64,000 nt of DNA from contig NC_135168.1 in assembly GCF_041146795.1 (NCBI RefSeq), positions 40,602,870 to 40,666,869 of the forward strand. The letters are read 5' to 3'. Each line of letters opens with the position of its first letter. Positions within the stretch are counted from its first letter, which is position 1. Under the pieces are notes generated by a model. The model was not told the DNA's origin, did not search any database, and was given only the letters and a program-made list of their open reading frames with translations. The DNA is from Maylandia zebra. Its lineage: Eukaryota > Chordata > Actinopteri > Cichliformes > Cichlidae. Shown here in pieces: positions 51,902 through 63,800 of the stretch. The position numbers were made by a program, and so were the translations under genes.

Positions 51902-54310
51902 ATGGCTCACCGTAATCTCAAGTGTTCCCGAAGATGGTATGTCTCAGTATTTCTTTTTCTTTTTCCCATCATGAATCCGGTATCGACAGTCACCCATTAT
52001 TCGGTTCCCGAAGAAATGGACGAAGGTTCTCTTGTTGCGAATTTAGCAACAGATTTGGGATTAGATACAAGAAGTCTGAGTAATAGAAAAATCCGCGTTG
52101 ACGTTGTAGGCAATAAAAAATATCTTGACATCAAAAAAGACACAGGAGAGCTCTTTATTCTGGAAAGGATAGACAGAGAGTTTTTATGTCCTCTAAAGAC
52201 CACCACGTCTTGCTTTCTTAAATTAGACGCTTCCGTTGAGAACCCAGTGCGAATGTTTAACATTGAAGTGGAAATCGTGGACATTAATGACAACGCTCCA
52301 CATTTTCGGAGGGGGACGATGCATTTGGACATTTCTGAATCAAGTCCAGTGGGGGAGAGATTCTCACTGAACAATGCTGCAGACCCAGATGTTGGAACAA
52401 ATTCTGTGAAAAATTACCATCTGAGCTCAAGTGAACATTTCTCAGTTGAAATTCAGACCGGGAGAGACGGGACAAAGTTTGCAGACTTGATTTTAAAAAA
52501 ACCTTTAGACAGGGAGAAGCAGGCTGTTCATAATCTAATTCTTACTGCTGTGGACGGTGGAGTCCCCACCCGCACAGGTACAGCCAGCATCATTGTTCGC
52601 GTGCTTGATGTCAACGACAACGCCCCTTCTTTTGAAAAAGCAAAATATGTCGTAGATGTGATGGAAAACTCTCCAATTGGCAGTCTAGTAATTAAACTGA
52701 ATGCCACTGATTTAGATGAAGGATCCAATTCTGAGATTGTTTATTCATACAGTTTGTATACATCAGAAAGGACCCAAAAGATGTTTAACCTCAATCCAGA
52801 AAATGGTGAGATCAGAGTCAAAGAGATGATAAATTATGAAGATTTAAAACTTTATGAAATGGAAATTATAGCCAGTGATAAGGGCCCTAACTCAGTATCT
52901 GGACAGTGTAAACTTACAATACAGGTGACAGATATGAATGATAATCACCCAGAAATATCAATTAAATCATTTCAAAGCCCAATAAAAGAAGACACACCCA
53001 CAGACACAGTGATAGCTGTAGTTAGTGTCAGTGATAAAGATTCAGGTGATAATGGAATAGTTGATCTTCATATTCCAGATAATATGCCTTTCAAACTGAG
53101 GGAGTCCTCTGATAACTATTATGAATTAGTAGTGTCGGAGCCATTAGACCGTGAGAAGGTGCCAGAATATGACATCACTTTCACTGTGACAGACAGAGGC
53201 TCTCCTCCTTTATCTGACAATGAAACTATGACTTTAGAGTTGCTGGATGTTAATGACAATGTCCCACAGTTCCCCCAGTCATTTTATACTATACGTGTCA
53301 TGGAGAATAATGCACCTGGGGCCTTGCTCAGCTCACTCACTGCCTTTGACCCCGACCTCCATGAAAACCAGTATCTAGTTTATTTCATAATAGAGAAGGA
53401 GATAGCTAACACCTCCATGTCCATGCTGTTCTCCATCAATCCAGAGAACGGTAATCTTTACGCACTCAAAACCTTTGATTATGAGATTGAGAAGGAGTTT
53501 CTGTTCCACATCGAGGCCAGAGACTCTGGCTCTCCTCCTCTCAGCAGTAACGTGACCGTCCACATCATTATTGTGGACCAGAACGACAATGCTCCGGTTA
53601 TTGTGTCTCCTTGGCGTGCACACGGCTCTGTGGTGGAGGAAAAGATCCCCAGATCCACTGATAAAGGATCCCTGATTGCCAAGGTGATAGCGTTAGACAC
53701 AGACTCTGTGCACAACTCTCGGATCACCTACCAGTTTCTACAGGTGACTGACGCCACCTTGTTCAGTCTGGACCAATACAATGGAGAGATCCGGACTATG
53801 AGGATGTTCAGTTACAGAGATCCACGCCACCAGAGACTTGTTGTTGTTGCCAAGGACAATGGAGAGCCTGCTCTCTCTGCTACAGTCACCATCAAGCTGA
53901 CCACAATGGAGACTGCTGTTAAAGCCTACTCTGACATGACTGAGGAGCCTCTGGAATATGACATCTTCTCAGACATCAACCTGTATTTGGTCATCGGTCT
54001 GGGCTCAGTGTCGTTTCTGCTGCTCATCACCATATTGGTCACCATCGTGATCAAGTGTCAGAAACCCAAGCCCAGCAAAGCAGCTCCTCCCTCCAGGAAC
54101 AGTGTGATCAGTGAGAGGAACTCCACCATCGCAGACTCCACTCTGGTCTCCAACGATGCCTACTGGTACAGTCTGTTTCTAGCAGAGACCAGGAAAGGAA
54201 AGCTGGTGGTTAGACAGCCTCTGCCAAAAGGCTCCAGGTACATTGTGTCCAGCATACCGAGAGGGACAGGGCTGACAGACACTAGTGACTCAGCAGCTTC
54301 TACTCTGCAG
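51902..54310 (+). CDS. Protocadherin variable exon V11
   Basis: 803 codons from CTCAATGGCT at 51902. The signal peptide MAHRNLKCSRRWYVSVFLFLF... precedes VTHYSVPEEMDEGS. EC1 is private (RSLSNRKIRVDVV) and has C-x7-C (CPLKTTTSC). From 52280, exactly at the EC1/EC2 linker DINDNAPHFRR, the sequence becomes almost base-identical to V12 (offset 4342) through EC2, EC3 and onward. EC3 and the start of EC4 are of the V10 type (IKEDTPTDTV). The membrane segment is about 694-717 and the tail is standard. The donor is CTGCAG|GTATGG. V11 and V12 would therefore share EC2-EC4 recognition surfaces and differ only in EC1. Confidence 0.93.
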
Positions 54311-55025
54311 GTATGGGAAACGTTTACATTCAGCATTTATTTATACTGATGTACTTTGTCAATGTCCACCCCTCCGCTTACAAGTGATCAGTGTTGGACT
54401 GAATCATTAATTCAGCTTTGGAATTTGAATCCATCCCAGTCCAGTCAGTTTACTTAAATCTACCGACCTCTATTTTTTTTTTTTTTTTAAATATCTATAT
54501 TTGGTATTTGGGTCAATAAGCAAATCAGAGTTTCTCTCCATCATCATTAGTGTGGTCAAAGGAATAACTTTGTTAATCTGACTAGATATCTACTAAAGGA
54601 ATATTTATTGGGAAGAAAGAAAAATATTGTTCAACTGTACATTTTGTGTGTACAGTTTTTTTTTAAAGAATTACACCCAAAACATGTAACAAAGGAAGAT
54701 GAGAGATTAACAGTATACAAAGGTTGCCTAAAAAGAAAAATTAGACATGTTTTGAGGAAATTAAATGTGTCATAAATATGATATTTACATTTTGTTTAAA
54801 TACTTGAAATATTCTGACCATATAGCAACACACCTAATGGTGAAACCTTTCCACTATGATTTTTGGGAGGAAACTTCTACACAGTATAAATGCAGAACCA
54901 CAGAGACTTACAAATGAGCCTATGTGAGAACTGAGTTTTTAAGTAGGCTGTGCCAATAGAGGCAAGGTCCAAAACTCAGTAGAAACACTGCAAATAGAGT
55001 GCATAAAACCACAGACAGTAACATG

Positions 55026-55052
55026 CCCCCCCCCCCCCCCCCCAAAAAAAAA
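55026..55052 (+). repeat. Poly-C/poly-A run
   Basis: Eighteen C followed by nine A. A likely length-variable site. Confidence 0.95.
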
Positions 55053-55261
55053 GAAAAGATAAGAAAATATTACATAGTCAGTTCAAGCGTTCAAATAAAT
55101 ATGTTAATAATCGAGCATGCACAAACATTTAAGAACGAAAGCCTTCATATATACACGCACTGAAACTGTACGTAAACTACAAAAATACAGACATGCTTGG
55201 TGTGTTTGTTTAGTTTTGTTGACTGGTCTGATCACTAACTGGCACTTACTTTTCTGTACTT

Positions 55262-55296
55262 GGCTGAAATTATTCTTATTGTTATTGTTGTTATTG

Positions 55297-55341
<45 letters not shown>
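55262..55341. repeat. (TTA)n-rich microsatellite
   Basis: Imperfect TTG/TTA units become a pure TTA run. On the + strand it reads as a poly-Leu frame that is not a gene. Confidence 0.95.
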
Positions 55342-55343
<2 letters not shown>

Positions 55344-56018
55344 ATTAATATCTTAACTCTTTCCATTGTCTCTTTGAGTGCACACTATATCGAGTAGCTT
55401 GCCTAAATTTTATGTGTAAAGTAGCAGGCAGGCATTGTGTACCTTGCCAATAGCGAGAGCAAACAGTCTTTAGGTGAGTGTGACAAAGACCCGGGTGATG
55501 CATACAGTTTATTAAATCGCAATAAAGTTTTATGGCACAAAACATGTAATATAATTTTAGCGCCGTTTCAAAAATAGATGTGTCTTGCAATTAAACCGGC
55601 CTTTATATCATTCCTTAGGCATTGAAAACAGACAGAAAAGACGGGAAAATCGGTAGCACATCATAACAGAGTAACTGCCATTCGCAATGCGCAGTGATAC
55701 ATTTGATGTCATTACTTGTCCAGTACTGTTTCATGCATCAGCACAGGAAACCTCGCACTCCGCCAGACAAACGGGATACTGTGTTACAAACTCGCTGTTT
55801 TCCTCATGATAATTGCGTAATAAAGAAAAAAGTGCATGAAGAAATGAAAAGATGCCGAAAACTGGGAAGTACTTCGTGTGCATTCACTAATTCACGTCCC
55901 AGTTCGCATCAGCAACTTCTTAAACGGGAATTGAGACGCCCTGATTCTGTTGTTATTTAATAAAAACAACAATTTTATTTTTATGTTTTTTTTTTTATTG
56001 AAAAAGTTGCGCAATTGT

Positions 56019-56062
56019 TTCCGTCGCTGTTTTGCAGAAAAACACACCCATTAGTGAGGTCA
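56019..56062 (+). promoter_or_regulatory. V12 promoter: CGCT box and CRE-like box
   Basis: TTCCGTCGCTGTT (CGCT at 56025-56028) and TGAGGTCA at 56055-56062, about 35 bp from the start of the CGCT element. No RE1-like element. It is about 224 bp from the ATG. Confidence 0.5.
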
Positions 56063-56243
56063 TTGATTTCACGTAAATTTATTGGAGGAAGGAGAATAGG
56101 TGGTCCCATTTAAAATGTACGTCATTCGTGAGGAAGAAACATTTTCTCTGATGTTGTCCGTTTCGTGTGTTTAGTCAACAAGAGGACGATTTACCTGCGT
56201 TTCCGCACATTTCAAGGTGTTTCAGAGTTACGGAAGCTTCACG

Positions 56244-58652
56244 ATGATGCACCATCTCAAACAGTCATGCGGGACAGGGTACGTTTCCCTGATTTTCTTT
56301 CTTTCTGCTATCGTGAATACTGCGTCTTCAATCACCCATTATTCTATTCCTGAAGAAATGGAGGAAGGTTCTGTTGTTGCAAATCTAGCAACCGACCTGA
56401 GGTTAGATGTGAAGACGCTGAATGAAAGAAAAATGCGCGTGGATGTAGTAGCTAACAAAAAATACCTCGACATTAACAAGGTAACGGGGGAGCTGTACAT
56501 TTTAGAAAGGATTGACCGTGAGTTTTTCTGTCCATCGAAGACAACATCATACTGCGTTCTTAAATTAGACGCTACTATCGAGAATCCTGTGCGGATGTTT
56601 AATATTGAGGTGGAAATAACGGACATTAATGACAACGCTCCACATTTTCGGAGGGGGACGATGCATTTGGACATTTCTGAATCAAGTCCAGTGGGGGAGA
56701 GATTCTCACTGAACAATGCTGCAGACCCAGATGTTGGAACAAATTCTGTGAAAAATTACCATCTGAGCTCAAGTGAACATTTCTCAGTTGAAATTCAGAC
56801 CGGGAGAGACGGGACAAAGTTTGCAGACTTGATTTTAAAAAAACCTTTAGACAGGGAGAAGCAGGCTGTTCATAATCTAATTCTTACTGCTGTGGACGGT
56901 GGAGTCCCCACCCGCACAGGTACAGCCAGCATCATTGTTCGCGTGCTTGATGTCAACGACAACGCCCCTTCTTTTGAAAAAGCAAAATATGTCGTAGATG
57001 TGATGGAAAACTCTCCAATTGGCAGTCTAGTAATTAAACTGAATGCCACTGATTTAGATGAAGGATCCAATTCTGAGATTGTTTATTCATACAGTTTGTA
57101 TACATCAGAAAGGACCCAAAAGATGTTTAACCTCAATCCAGAAAATGGTGAGATCAGAGTCAAAGAGATGATAAATTATGAAGATTTAAAACTGTATGAA
57201 ATGGAAATTATAGCCAGTGATAAGGGCCCTAACTCAGTATCTGGACAGTGTAAACTTACAATACAGGTGACAGATATGAATGATAATCACCCAGAAATAT
57301 CAATTAAATCATTTCAGAGTCCAATAAAAGAAGACACACCCACAGACACAGTGATAGCTGTAGTTAGTGTCAGTGATAAAGATTCAGGTGATAATGGAAT
57401 AGTTGATCTACGTATTCCAGATAATATGCCTTTCAAACTGAGGGAGTCCTCTGATAACTATTATGAATTAGTAGTGTCGGAGCCTTTAGACCGTGAGAAG
57501 GTGCCAGAATATGACATCACTTTCACGGTGACAGACAGAGGCTCTCCTCCTTTATCTGACAATGAAACTATGACTTTAGAGCTGCTGGATGTTAATGACA
57601 ATGTCCCACAGTTCCCCCAGTCATTTTATACTATACGTGTCATGGAGAATAACGCACCTGGGGCCTTGCTCAGCTCACTCACTGCCTTTGACCCCGACCT
57701 CCATGAAAACCAGTATCTAGTTTATTTCATAATAGAGAAGGAGATAGCTAACACCTCCATGTCCATGCTGTTCTCCATCAATCCAGAGAACGGTAATCTT
57801 TACGCACTCAAAACCTTTGATTATGAGATTGAGAAGGAGTTTCTGTTCCACATCGAGGCCAGAGACTCTGGCTCTCCTCCTCTCAGCAGTAACGTGACAG
57901 TACACATCATTATTGTGGACCAGAACGACAATGCTCCAGTTATTGTGTCTCCGTGGCGTGCACACGGCTCTGTGGTGGAGGAAAAGATCCCCAGATCCAC
58001 TGATAAAGGATCCCTGATTGCAAAGGTGATAGCCTTAGATACAGACTCTGTGCACAACTCTCGGATCACCTACCAGTTTCTACAGGTGACTGACGCCACC
58101 TTGTTTAGTCTGGACCAATACAATGGAGAGATCCGGACTATGAGGATGTTCAGTTACAGAGATCCACGCCACCAGAGACTTGTTGTTGTTGCCAAGGACA
58201 ATGGAGAGCCTGCTCTCTCTGCTACAGTCACCATCAAGCTGACCACAATGGAGACTGCTGTTAAAGCCTACTCTGACATGACTGAGGAGCCTCTGGAATA
58301 TGACATCTTCTCAGACATCAACCTGTATTTAGTCATCGGTCTGGGCTTGGTGTCATTTCTGCTGCTCATCACCATATTGGTCACCATCGTGATCAAGTGT
58401 CAGAAACCCAAGCCCAGCAAAGCAGCTCCTCCCTCCAGGAACAGTGTGATCAGTGAGAGGAACTCCACCATCGCAGACTCCACTCTGGTCTCCAATGATG
58501 CCTACTGGTACAGTCTGTTTCTAGCAGAGACCAGGAAAGGAAAGCTGGTGGTTAGACAGCCTCTGCCAAAGGGCTCCAGGTACATTGTGTCCAGCATACC
58601 GAGAGGGACAGGGCTGACAGACACTAGTGACTCAGCAGCTTCTACTCTGCAG
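56244..58652 (+). CDS. Protocadherin variable exon V12 (last of the array)
   Basis: 803 codons. Two adjacent ATGs (56244 and 56247) precede the signal sequence MHHLKQSCGTGYVSLIFFLS; the first is used here. EC1 is private (LRLDVKTLNERKMRVDVV, C-x7-C CPSKTTSYC). From 56622 the sequence follows V11 almost base for base. Among the few later differences are DLRIPDN in EC4, a Tyr codon change near 57195 and a Ser to Leu change in the membrane segment (IGLGLVSF). The tail is standard. The donor is CTGCAG|GTATAG in phase 0, and the unspliced frame stops one codon later. No further variable exon follows in 5.3 kb, so this is the 3'-most member of the array in the window. Confidence 0.93.
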
Positions 58653-61388
58653 GTATAGGTCCTCAATGTTTTTTGCATTTTTTAAAAAACTCTTTTTAAA
58701 AAAGGATACCTACTACTTATTACAATTTCTTGTTTAACAAACTCCAAAGTGAAAAAAAAATGTAAACTTTTAATCGCTGGTACACACTTGCAATATCTGC
58801 AATGGAAATGTTTTTCTCTTTGCATGAGAGACATTACAACCTTTAGAAAATGAGTACAGATTAAAAAATGCCAACAATAATGTTTCACATGTGTGAAACC
58901 CAAATATGTTTTTGCTCTGGTGTCAATGTGTTTAGTTTTATGTTAACTGGCACATGAGCAAAGGTACACAAGTCAAATAAGATTTATTTTAAAACAAACA
59001 GGAGAAATGCATTTTGAGATCAGACAGGAGTGTGACTTTCTTTGCAGGTTTTCAAAGAGTTATATCGTCCTTACTATTTTGTTTTGTTTGTTTGTTTTTT
59101 GCTGTTGATGACATGACCTTTCAACATGAAGAAGATACAGAATATGAGATTGCTGGTCATCAGAACAACTTCAAACTTAAGTCTGCACTATGTTTGCAGG
59201 AAACTATGACATTAGGGTAGGCAGTTCATCTCCAGTAGTTGAGATGAACAGGTTTTGAGAGAAGAAACAGAAATCTCTTAATTTATTGGTTAGAATAAAC
59301 AACTTAAATATGATACAATTTTGCCATTATTCTATGTCATATCTGTCTGTCTTTCTTTCTTGGTAAGTATGGTACTCTAAATGTAAAACTGTGTTGTGAC
59401 CTACTTCTGTAGCACACATTGTAACAGTATTCCCTTCTAAGGTTCACACTAACCACGCTTATTCTGTGCTATTTATAAGTCATAACATTCAGTTTATAGT
59501 GCCAACTCTTTGATCACTGGATTCATACACACATACACAAAGAATCCTTCTGTGCTTGTATTGACCTGACCACTGAATTGCTTTTTTTTTCTCCCCACTC
59601 TAAAGTACCCTAAATGAAGGAAGTCCGCTCTGCAGTTGGAGGTATGCAGAAGTCTCACTCCCCCACCCTGGATAACTTTTCTATTAATTATTACAGAACT
59701 ATTGTTTCAATTGTTTTTCTGTTTGTTTTGTTCTCGGTGGATGTTAGTATTATTCAGTGTCTTGTATTTCATTTTCTTTGAGGAGGAGATGTTTTTTTTT
59801 TTTTTGGTTTTTTTTAGATCACTTGACTTACTTAACATTACATGCATTTTGCCACTTTTGTGTCAGCTTTAATGCTTACAGTCTCATCCATTAGGCCTAA
59901 TGAAAGCTTCTTATACAGTCTAACCAGCACAGTGATTAACAGCATGCTAATATATTTGAGTACTATGTTTTCTCCCTTAATACTTTTATACTATTTTGGT
60001 GCATAAAACATTACTATCATGACCTTTATTGACCTCAGACAATAAAAAAGATTAAACAAAAATAATCGTAATGGCTTACAGTCTTGCTTACATTTCAGCG
60101 AATACAGTCATCCAAATTAAGTAGTATTAAATTAGTATTCCTGTCATAGTCATTGCTTTTGGTGAACAAAGTGACAATCATGTTGAGAAACTAAACAAAA
60201 CAAAAGAAACCGAAGCAAAGCAAAGCAAAACAAACAAACCAAAAAACCCTTCACTTCAGTCAACACTGTTGTTATTTGCTTGCTTAGGTTCTGGCCTTTG
60301 CTGTTACAGGTTTTCTCAGTTGCTTTGGTAGATTTCTCAAAACATTTTCAACACTCTCTGCATTGAAGATTAATTACCAAGAGCAGCACATGCATGCAGC
60401 AAACAAACAAACAAAAAACAAACAAACCCTACCGTGAAGAGGCTGTAACTCACTCAAAACTGAAAATTTACTTCACGAGCTAGCAAAAATACCTCTGATA
60501 TCAACATGAAAAGTGTGAACCAGGGATATTTTGACCGAAGACAGTGATTGTTATTTCGAATTTCCTCACTTCTAGTCTTTTCCTCCAATTCTTTTCACTT
60601 TGTATCAAAGTGAAAATTCTGTGTTTGTAATGAACCACTTACATTTCCATGTAGTGTGAGGGTTTTTCCTATGCTTCTCTATGTTTTTCCTGCAATTGTC
60701 ACAATATAAACTATACTAAATGGGGGGAAAAAAACAAAAAAACCTCTGGCCCCAGGTTTTCATACTTCACATATTTTTCTGACAGCTCAGCTCCGTTTTT
60801 TTTTAAATTTTAAGTTTAAGGTTTCATACTTGTAACATATACTATAATAGAGTTTAAGATTAAAAACTATTCCATGGAGAAAGAATAATTTATATTGATG
60901 ACAAAGACAAATACAACCCATGAGCATTCAAATTGTCTAGACCTGCTGAAAGATTTACAAATTTAAAGAATAATGAAAAATTTTCCTTATGCTGTGGATG
61001 AGCAACACAGTGCTGTGAATGATTCTGTATATTGTTTTGACAGCATTAACTCTAATTCAGGAACTGAGCCTAAGCAACTGAGAAAAACTGAAATATATGC
61101 CAAGAAAAAAATGCCCTTAATTGAATCACTATGTTCTCAAAAGAATGGTGTGTGTGTGTGCATGTCTGTTCATCCCCTAATGATCCATCACTTATATATT
61201 AGGACTATTTCCTGTTTTTGAATGTTTGTAAGTGAAATTGGGCTGTGCTGTTAAACCGGTGATTCTACTAAATGTTTCTGACTTCACAGAATGACACGTT
61301 TGAACATGAATGACACAATGTCTGTTGTAGACTGAATTGTGACCTAAATCTTTGTGCAGGAGACGCGCAAAGAGAAACCGGTCACCCA
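58653..61388. other. Region between V12 and the candidate terminal exon
   Basis: AT-rich sequence with A-rich and T-rich runs. No exon with a DWRYS or DWRFS constant-region motif was found in any frame. One acceptor-like site (59047) leads to a short frame without protein character. Confidence 0.55.
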
Positions 61389-61520
61389 GTTACCTAGCAA
61401 CCACTCTCCTTCACATAATTTTGCAGCATGGTATTCATAGATCTGCCTCCTCCCCACTACATGTTCAAGGATCCGCCCAATCCCTCAACCCAGTCTGTCC
61501 TCTGCTTGAAGCCCCGTATA
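61389..61520 (+). promoter_or_regulatory. Promoter-like cluster: X-box, CCAAT, TATA-like
   Basis: GTTACCTAGCAAC at 61389-61401 is a full palindromic X-box (RFX type). A CCGCCCAATCC segment (GC/CCAAT-like) lies near 61473-61483, and CGTATAAGCG at about 61515 is TATA-like. The order and spacing resemble a compact promoter about 100 bp upstream of the candidate terminal exon. A short frame from the ATG at 61540 (47 codons) runs across the acceptor. The region could instead be an alternative phase-0 exon beginning GAGACGCGC at 61361. Confidence 0.4.
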
Positions 61521-61618
61521 AGCGACAGACGTCGGCTGCATGAGATGTGTCAGTTTGCCCAGTCCCAAGTGCTCTTGTTCTTTTTTTGAAATTTGTCTAA
61601 TTTTCATCTCGTTGGCAG

Positions 61619-61651
61619 GCATCCACAACCAGCAGCAGCAGTTCCACATAA
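61619..61651 (+). CDS. Candidate common terminal exon of the V1-V12 array
   Basis: A strong pyrimidine-rich acceptor (ttttcatctcgttggcag) is followed by a phase-0 frame ASTTSSSSST and a TAA stop at 61649-61651. All twelve V exons end in phase 0 at DSAASTLQ, so splicing gives STLQ-ASTTSSSSST-stop. The result would be a short Ser/Thr tail with none of the lysine-rich alpha/gamma constant domain. No other coding exon that fits the phase convincingly is present before the window ends. The call is inference from phase, acceptor strength and composition. A longer constant region beyond the window cannot be excluded. Confidence 0.45.
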   Translation, partial: ASTTSSSSST

Positions 61652-62011
61652 GACCCCCATCCACCTGCAGCGTACAGGATTAACACTGACAAGAATGGCT
61701 TCACAGAGGAAAGAAGAAACCTCTAACCATACACCCCCCTCCAGGTCTGTCCTGCTGAGTCTGTAAAAACATGGCCCAGAGCTTTATCTTTGAACCCATG
61801 AAAAGCCAGTCAACAATGCATCCCTGTCCATTCAGTATGCATGATAAGACAGCATGGTTTCAACCACACTTCAACTGTCATATGTTAAAAAGAAAATTTC
61901 AAGAGGAGATGCAATGAAATGGACTATCTGAAAAACTGTGCCAGTGGATATTAAAAGAAGCCACATCAAAGAGTAAAAAGGTGGACATTGAAATGTTGAA
62001 ATGCCTTGAAA

Positions 62012-62044
62012 ATACACACACTCTCTCTCTCTCTCTCGCTCTCT
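62012..62044. repeat. (CA)n/(CT)n short microsatellite
   Basis: An ACACACA stretch is followed by CT repeats with one CG interruption. Confidence 0.9.
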
Positions 62045-62314
62045 TCAAAAAAATGAAACACATAAGATATCATATTTTTAACTGCTCTGCTTTGTCTTGG
62101 TCTACTACAGCTTTGTTGTATGATAAATAGGGTAACTAAGGTGAAATAGCACAATTAACTAAACATCAGAAAAGCACCAACCTACAGTTTTAATGTATGA
62201 AATAAGAGAAAATCAGTATTTTGTAAATGTGGTAACTTTGAGTACTTTTATGTTTTGTACTTGACTTTGTGCTTTATATGTGAACTAGGCCTGAAGATAC
62301 TGTATGACTTAGAG

Positions 62315-62633
62315 CAGCGGTCCCCAACCTTTTTTGCGCCACGGACCGGTTTATGCCCGACAATATTTTCATGGACCGGCCTTTAAGGTGTCGCGGATAA
62401 ATACAACAAAATAAAACTAGTACCGGTACCGAAAAAAAGAAAATTTATTCATAACACACGTAAAAGACCAAGGAAAACCGAGTAAACGATAAAAACGATA
62501 ACAAAATAACGCTGAAAACCGATAAAAACCCTGAAAACTATACATTTCACACCTGAGCCTCAACTCTCGCGGCCTGGTACCAAACGACTCACGGACCGGT
62601 ACCGGTCCGAGGCCCGGGGGTTGGGGACCGCTG
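62315..62633. mobile_element. Non-autonomous hAT-type DNA transposon (MITE, 319 bp)
   Basis: The terminal inverted repeats CAGCGGTCCCCAACC and GGTTGGGGACCGCTG are perfect over 15 bp. They are flanked by an 8-bp target-site duplication ACTTAGAG (62307-62314 and 62634-62641). The 8-bp duplication and CAG...CTG ends are the hAT hallmark. The inner part is AT-rich and has no transposase. The intact duplication indicates a fairly young insertion. Confidence 0.93.
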
Positions 62634-63639
62634 ACTTAGAGTGCTGAGAGATAAGATCAATAAGTGTACAGAACAGAAAAGATCAAGGCCTTTAGCCATT
62701 ATGCCTTTAAGTTGTTTTTGCATGGAAGAATTCAAGTACTTTTGACAGCTTTTGTTATTTTATTATATTAAGCAACATTTTTGCAGTTAAGTCTCACTGT
62801 TTCACTTGATTTTTCCGAACAATATGGAGCGATTTTAATGGGACAATAATGGCAGTAAATCAGTATAACACCTTTTAATCATGATGTCCTGAGAGGTTTA
62901 GAAGATGTCAAACAAAATCTATAAAACAGCACAATGACATTGCTTTGGACTCAGAAAACGATTTAATCAAAGCCTAAATTAAAATGTGCAATGTCGCTTA
63001 TTATTTATTTTATGTGCTCCTCTAGAATGAGGCTTGGATTTTAAATGCAACACAAGTGAATACAGTGAGCCTTTAGCACTCTGTACGGTATATGCACCAC
63101 AAACATGAACATGTACAGTCACCTGTCAATGTCTAGATCCAAGTTCTGGCTGTTCCTTCATTTTGATGTCTTCTGCAGTGTTTAAAACCGAAGAACCAAA
63201 CATGTTCGTTTAATCCTTACACTTCAGAAACAATGTTGTTATGGTTGATTTCACTCAATGAAAGCTGTTCTAATGTTTATCACTGACTAACTGTATGTAT
63301 ATGGATATGCATATGCAGCACCTTATCTAGGATACAGATATAATTCATATATACAGTATCTCATTTGTATGTATCTATGAATATGCCTTTCATTTTCAGT
63401 ACCAGTGCTTTTGCAACTTTTAATGTGAAAAAAGTGGAACTCCTGTGCCATAAGATTTATGACCCCAACTAGTATGTTTAGCACAGCTCATAAAGCATTA
63501 CTTTTAAGAAGCTCAAATATCTTAAAAACATATGCAGTAAGGGCCTTTGTACAGTGGTACTTTTATGGTGCAATATATGGTAATTTGTGTAATGTGTGAT
63601 CTGTGGTTTGGTCTGTAAGATTCATTAAATACTAAACAG

Positions 63640-63645
63640 AATAAA
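63640..63645 (+). other. Poly(A) signal candidate
   Basis: AATAAA in CAGAATAAACT. A second candidate lies at 63783. Either could end the transcripts of the array. Confidence 0.35.
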
Positions 63646-63800
63646 CTAAAAGGCATTTAGTACTCATTTTAGATAGCTGGATTATTTAATAATTGTTTCA
63701 AATGTAATACATTTTAAGCAATACTTGTCTAACCATCTAAATGGATAGTATCGAGAGTGAGAGAGACACACTCGTCTATTATAATAAAATGCATTAAAAT

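Larger units (their letters stand above)
54311..56018. other. V11-V12 spacer
   Basis: Longest spacer inside the array. It contains a poly-C/poly-A run (55026-55052) and a TTA array (55262-55341). An open frame at 55694-55960 has no recognisable domain or promoter box of the array type. There is no evidence of a decayed cadherin exon. Confidence 0.55.
61652..63800 (+). other. Putative long 3' UTR
   Basis: No coding exon was seen. AATAAA occurs at 63640-63645 and 63783-63788. If the exon at 61619 is the last one, its 3' UTR would extend about 2 kb and include the hAT insertion. Confidence 0.35.

Noticed and set aside
55694-55960. 88-codon frame in the V11-V12 spacer
   Set aside because: Basic and Cys-containing, but not recognised, with no splice or promoter support. 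It is not a decayed cadherin exon.
59048-59220. Acceptor-like site at 59047 as a constant exon
   Set aside because: The phase-0 frame (VFKELYRPYY...) stops quickly and has no protocadherin constant motif. The acceptor context is weaker than at 61618.
61361-61440. Phase-0 exon starting GAGACGCGC as the common exon
   Set aside because: Possible, but the segment holds a perfect X-box and promoter-like boxes and the acceptor is poorer than at 61618. Kept only as an alternative.
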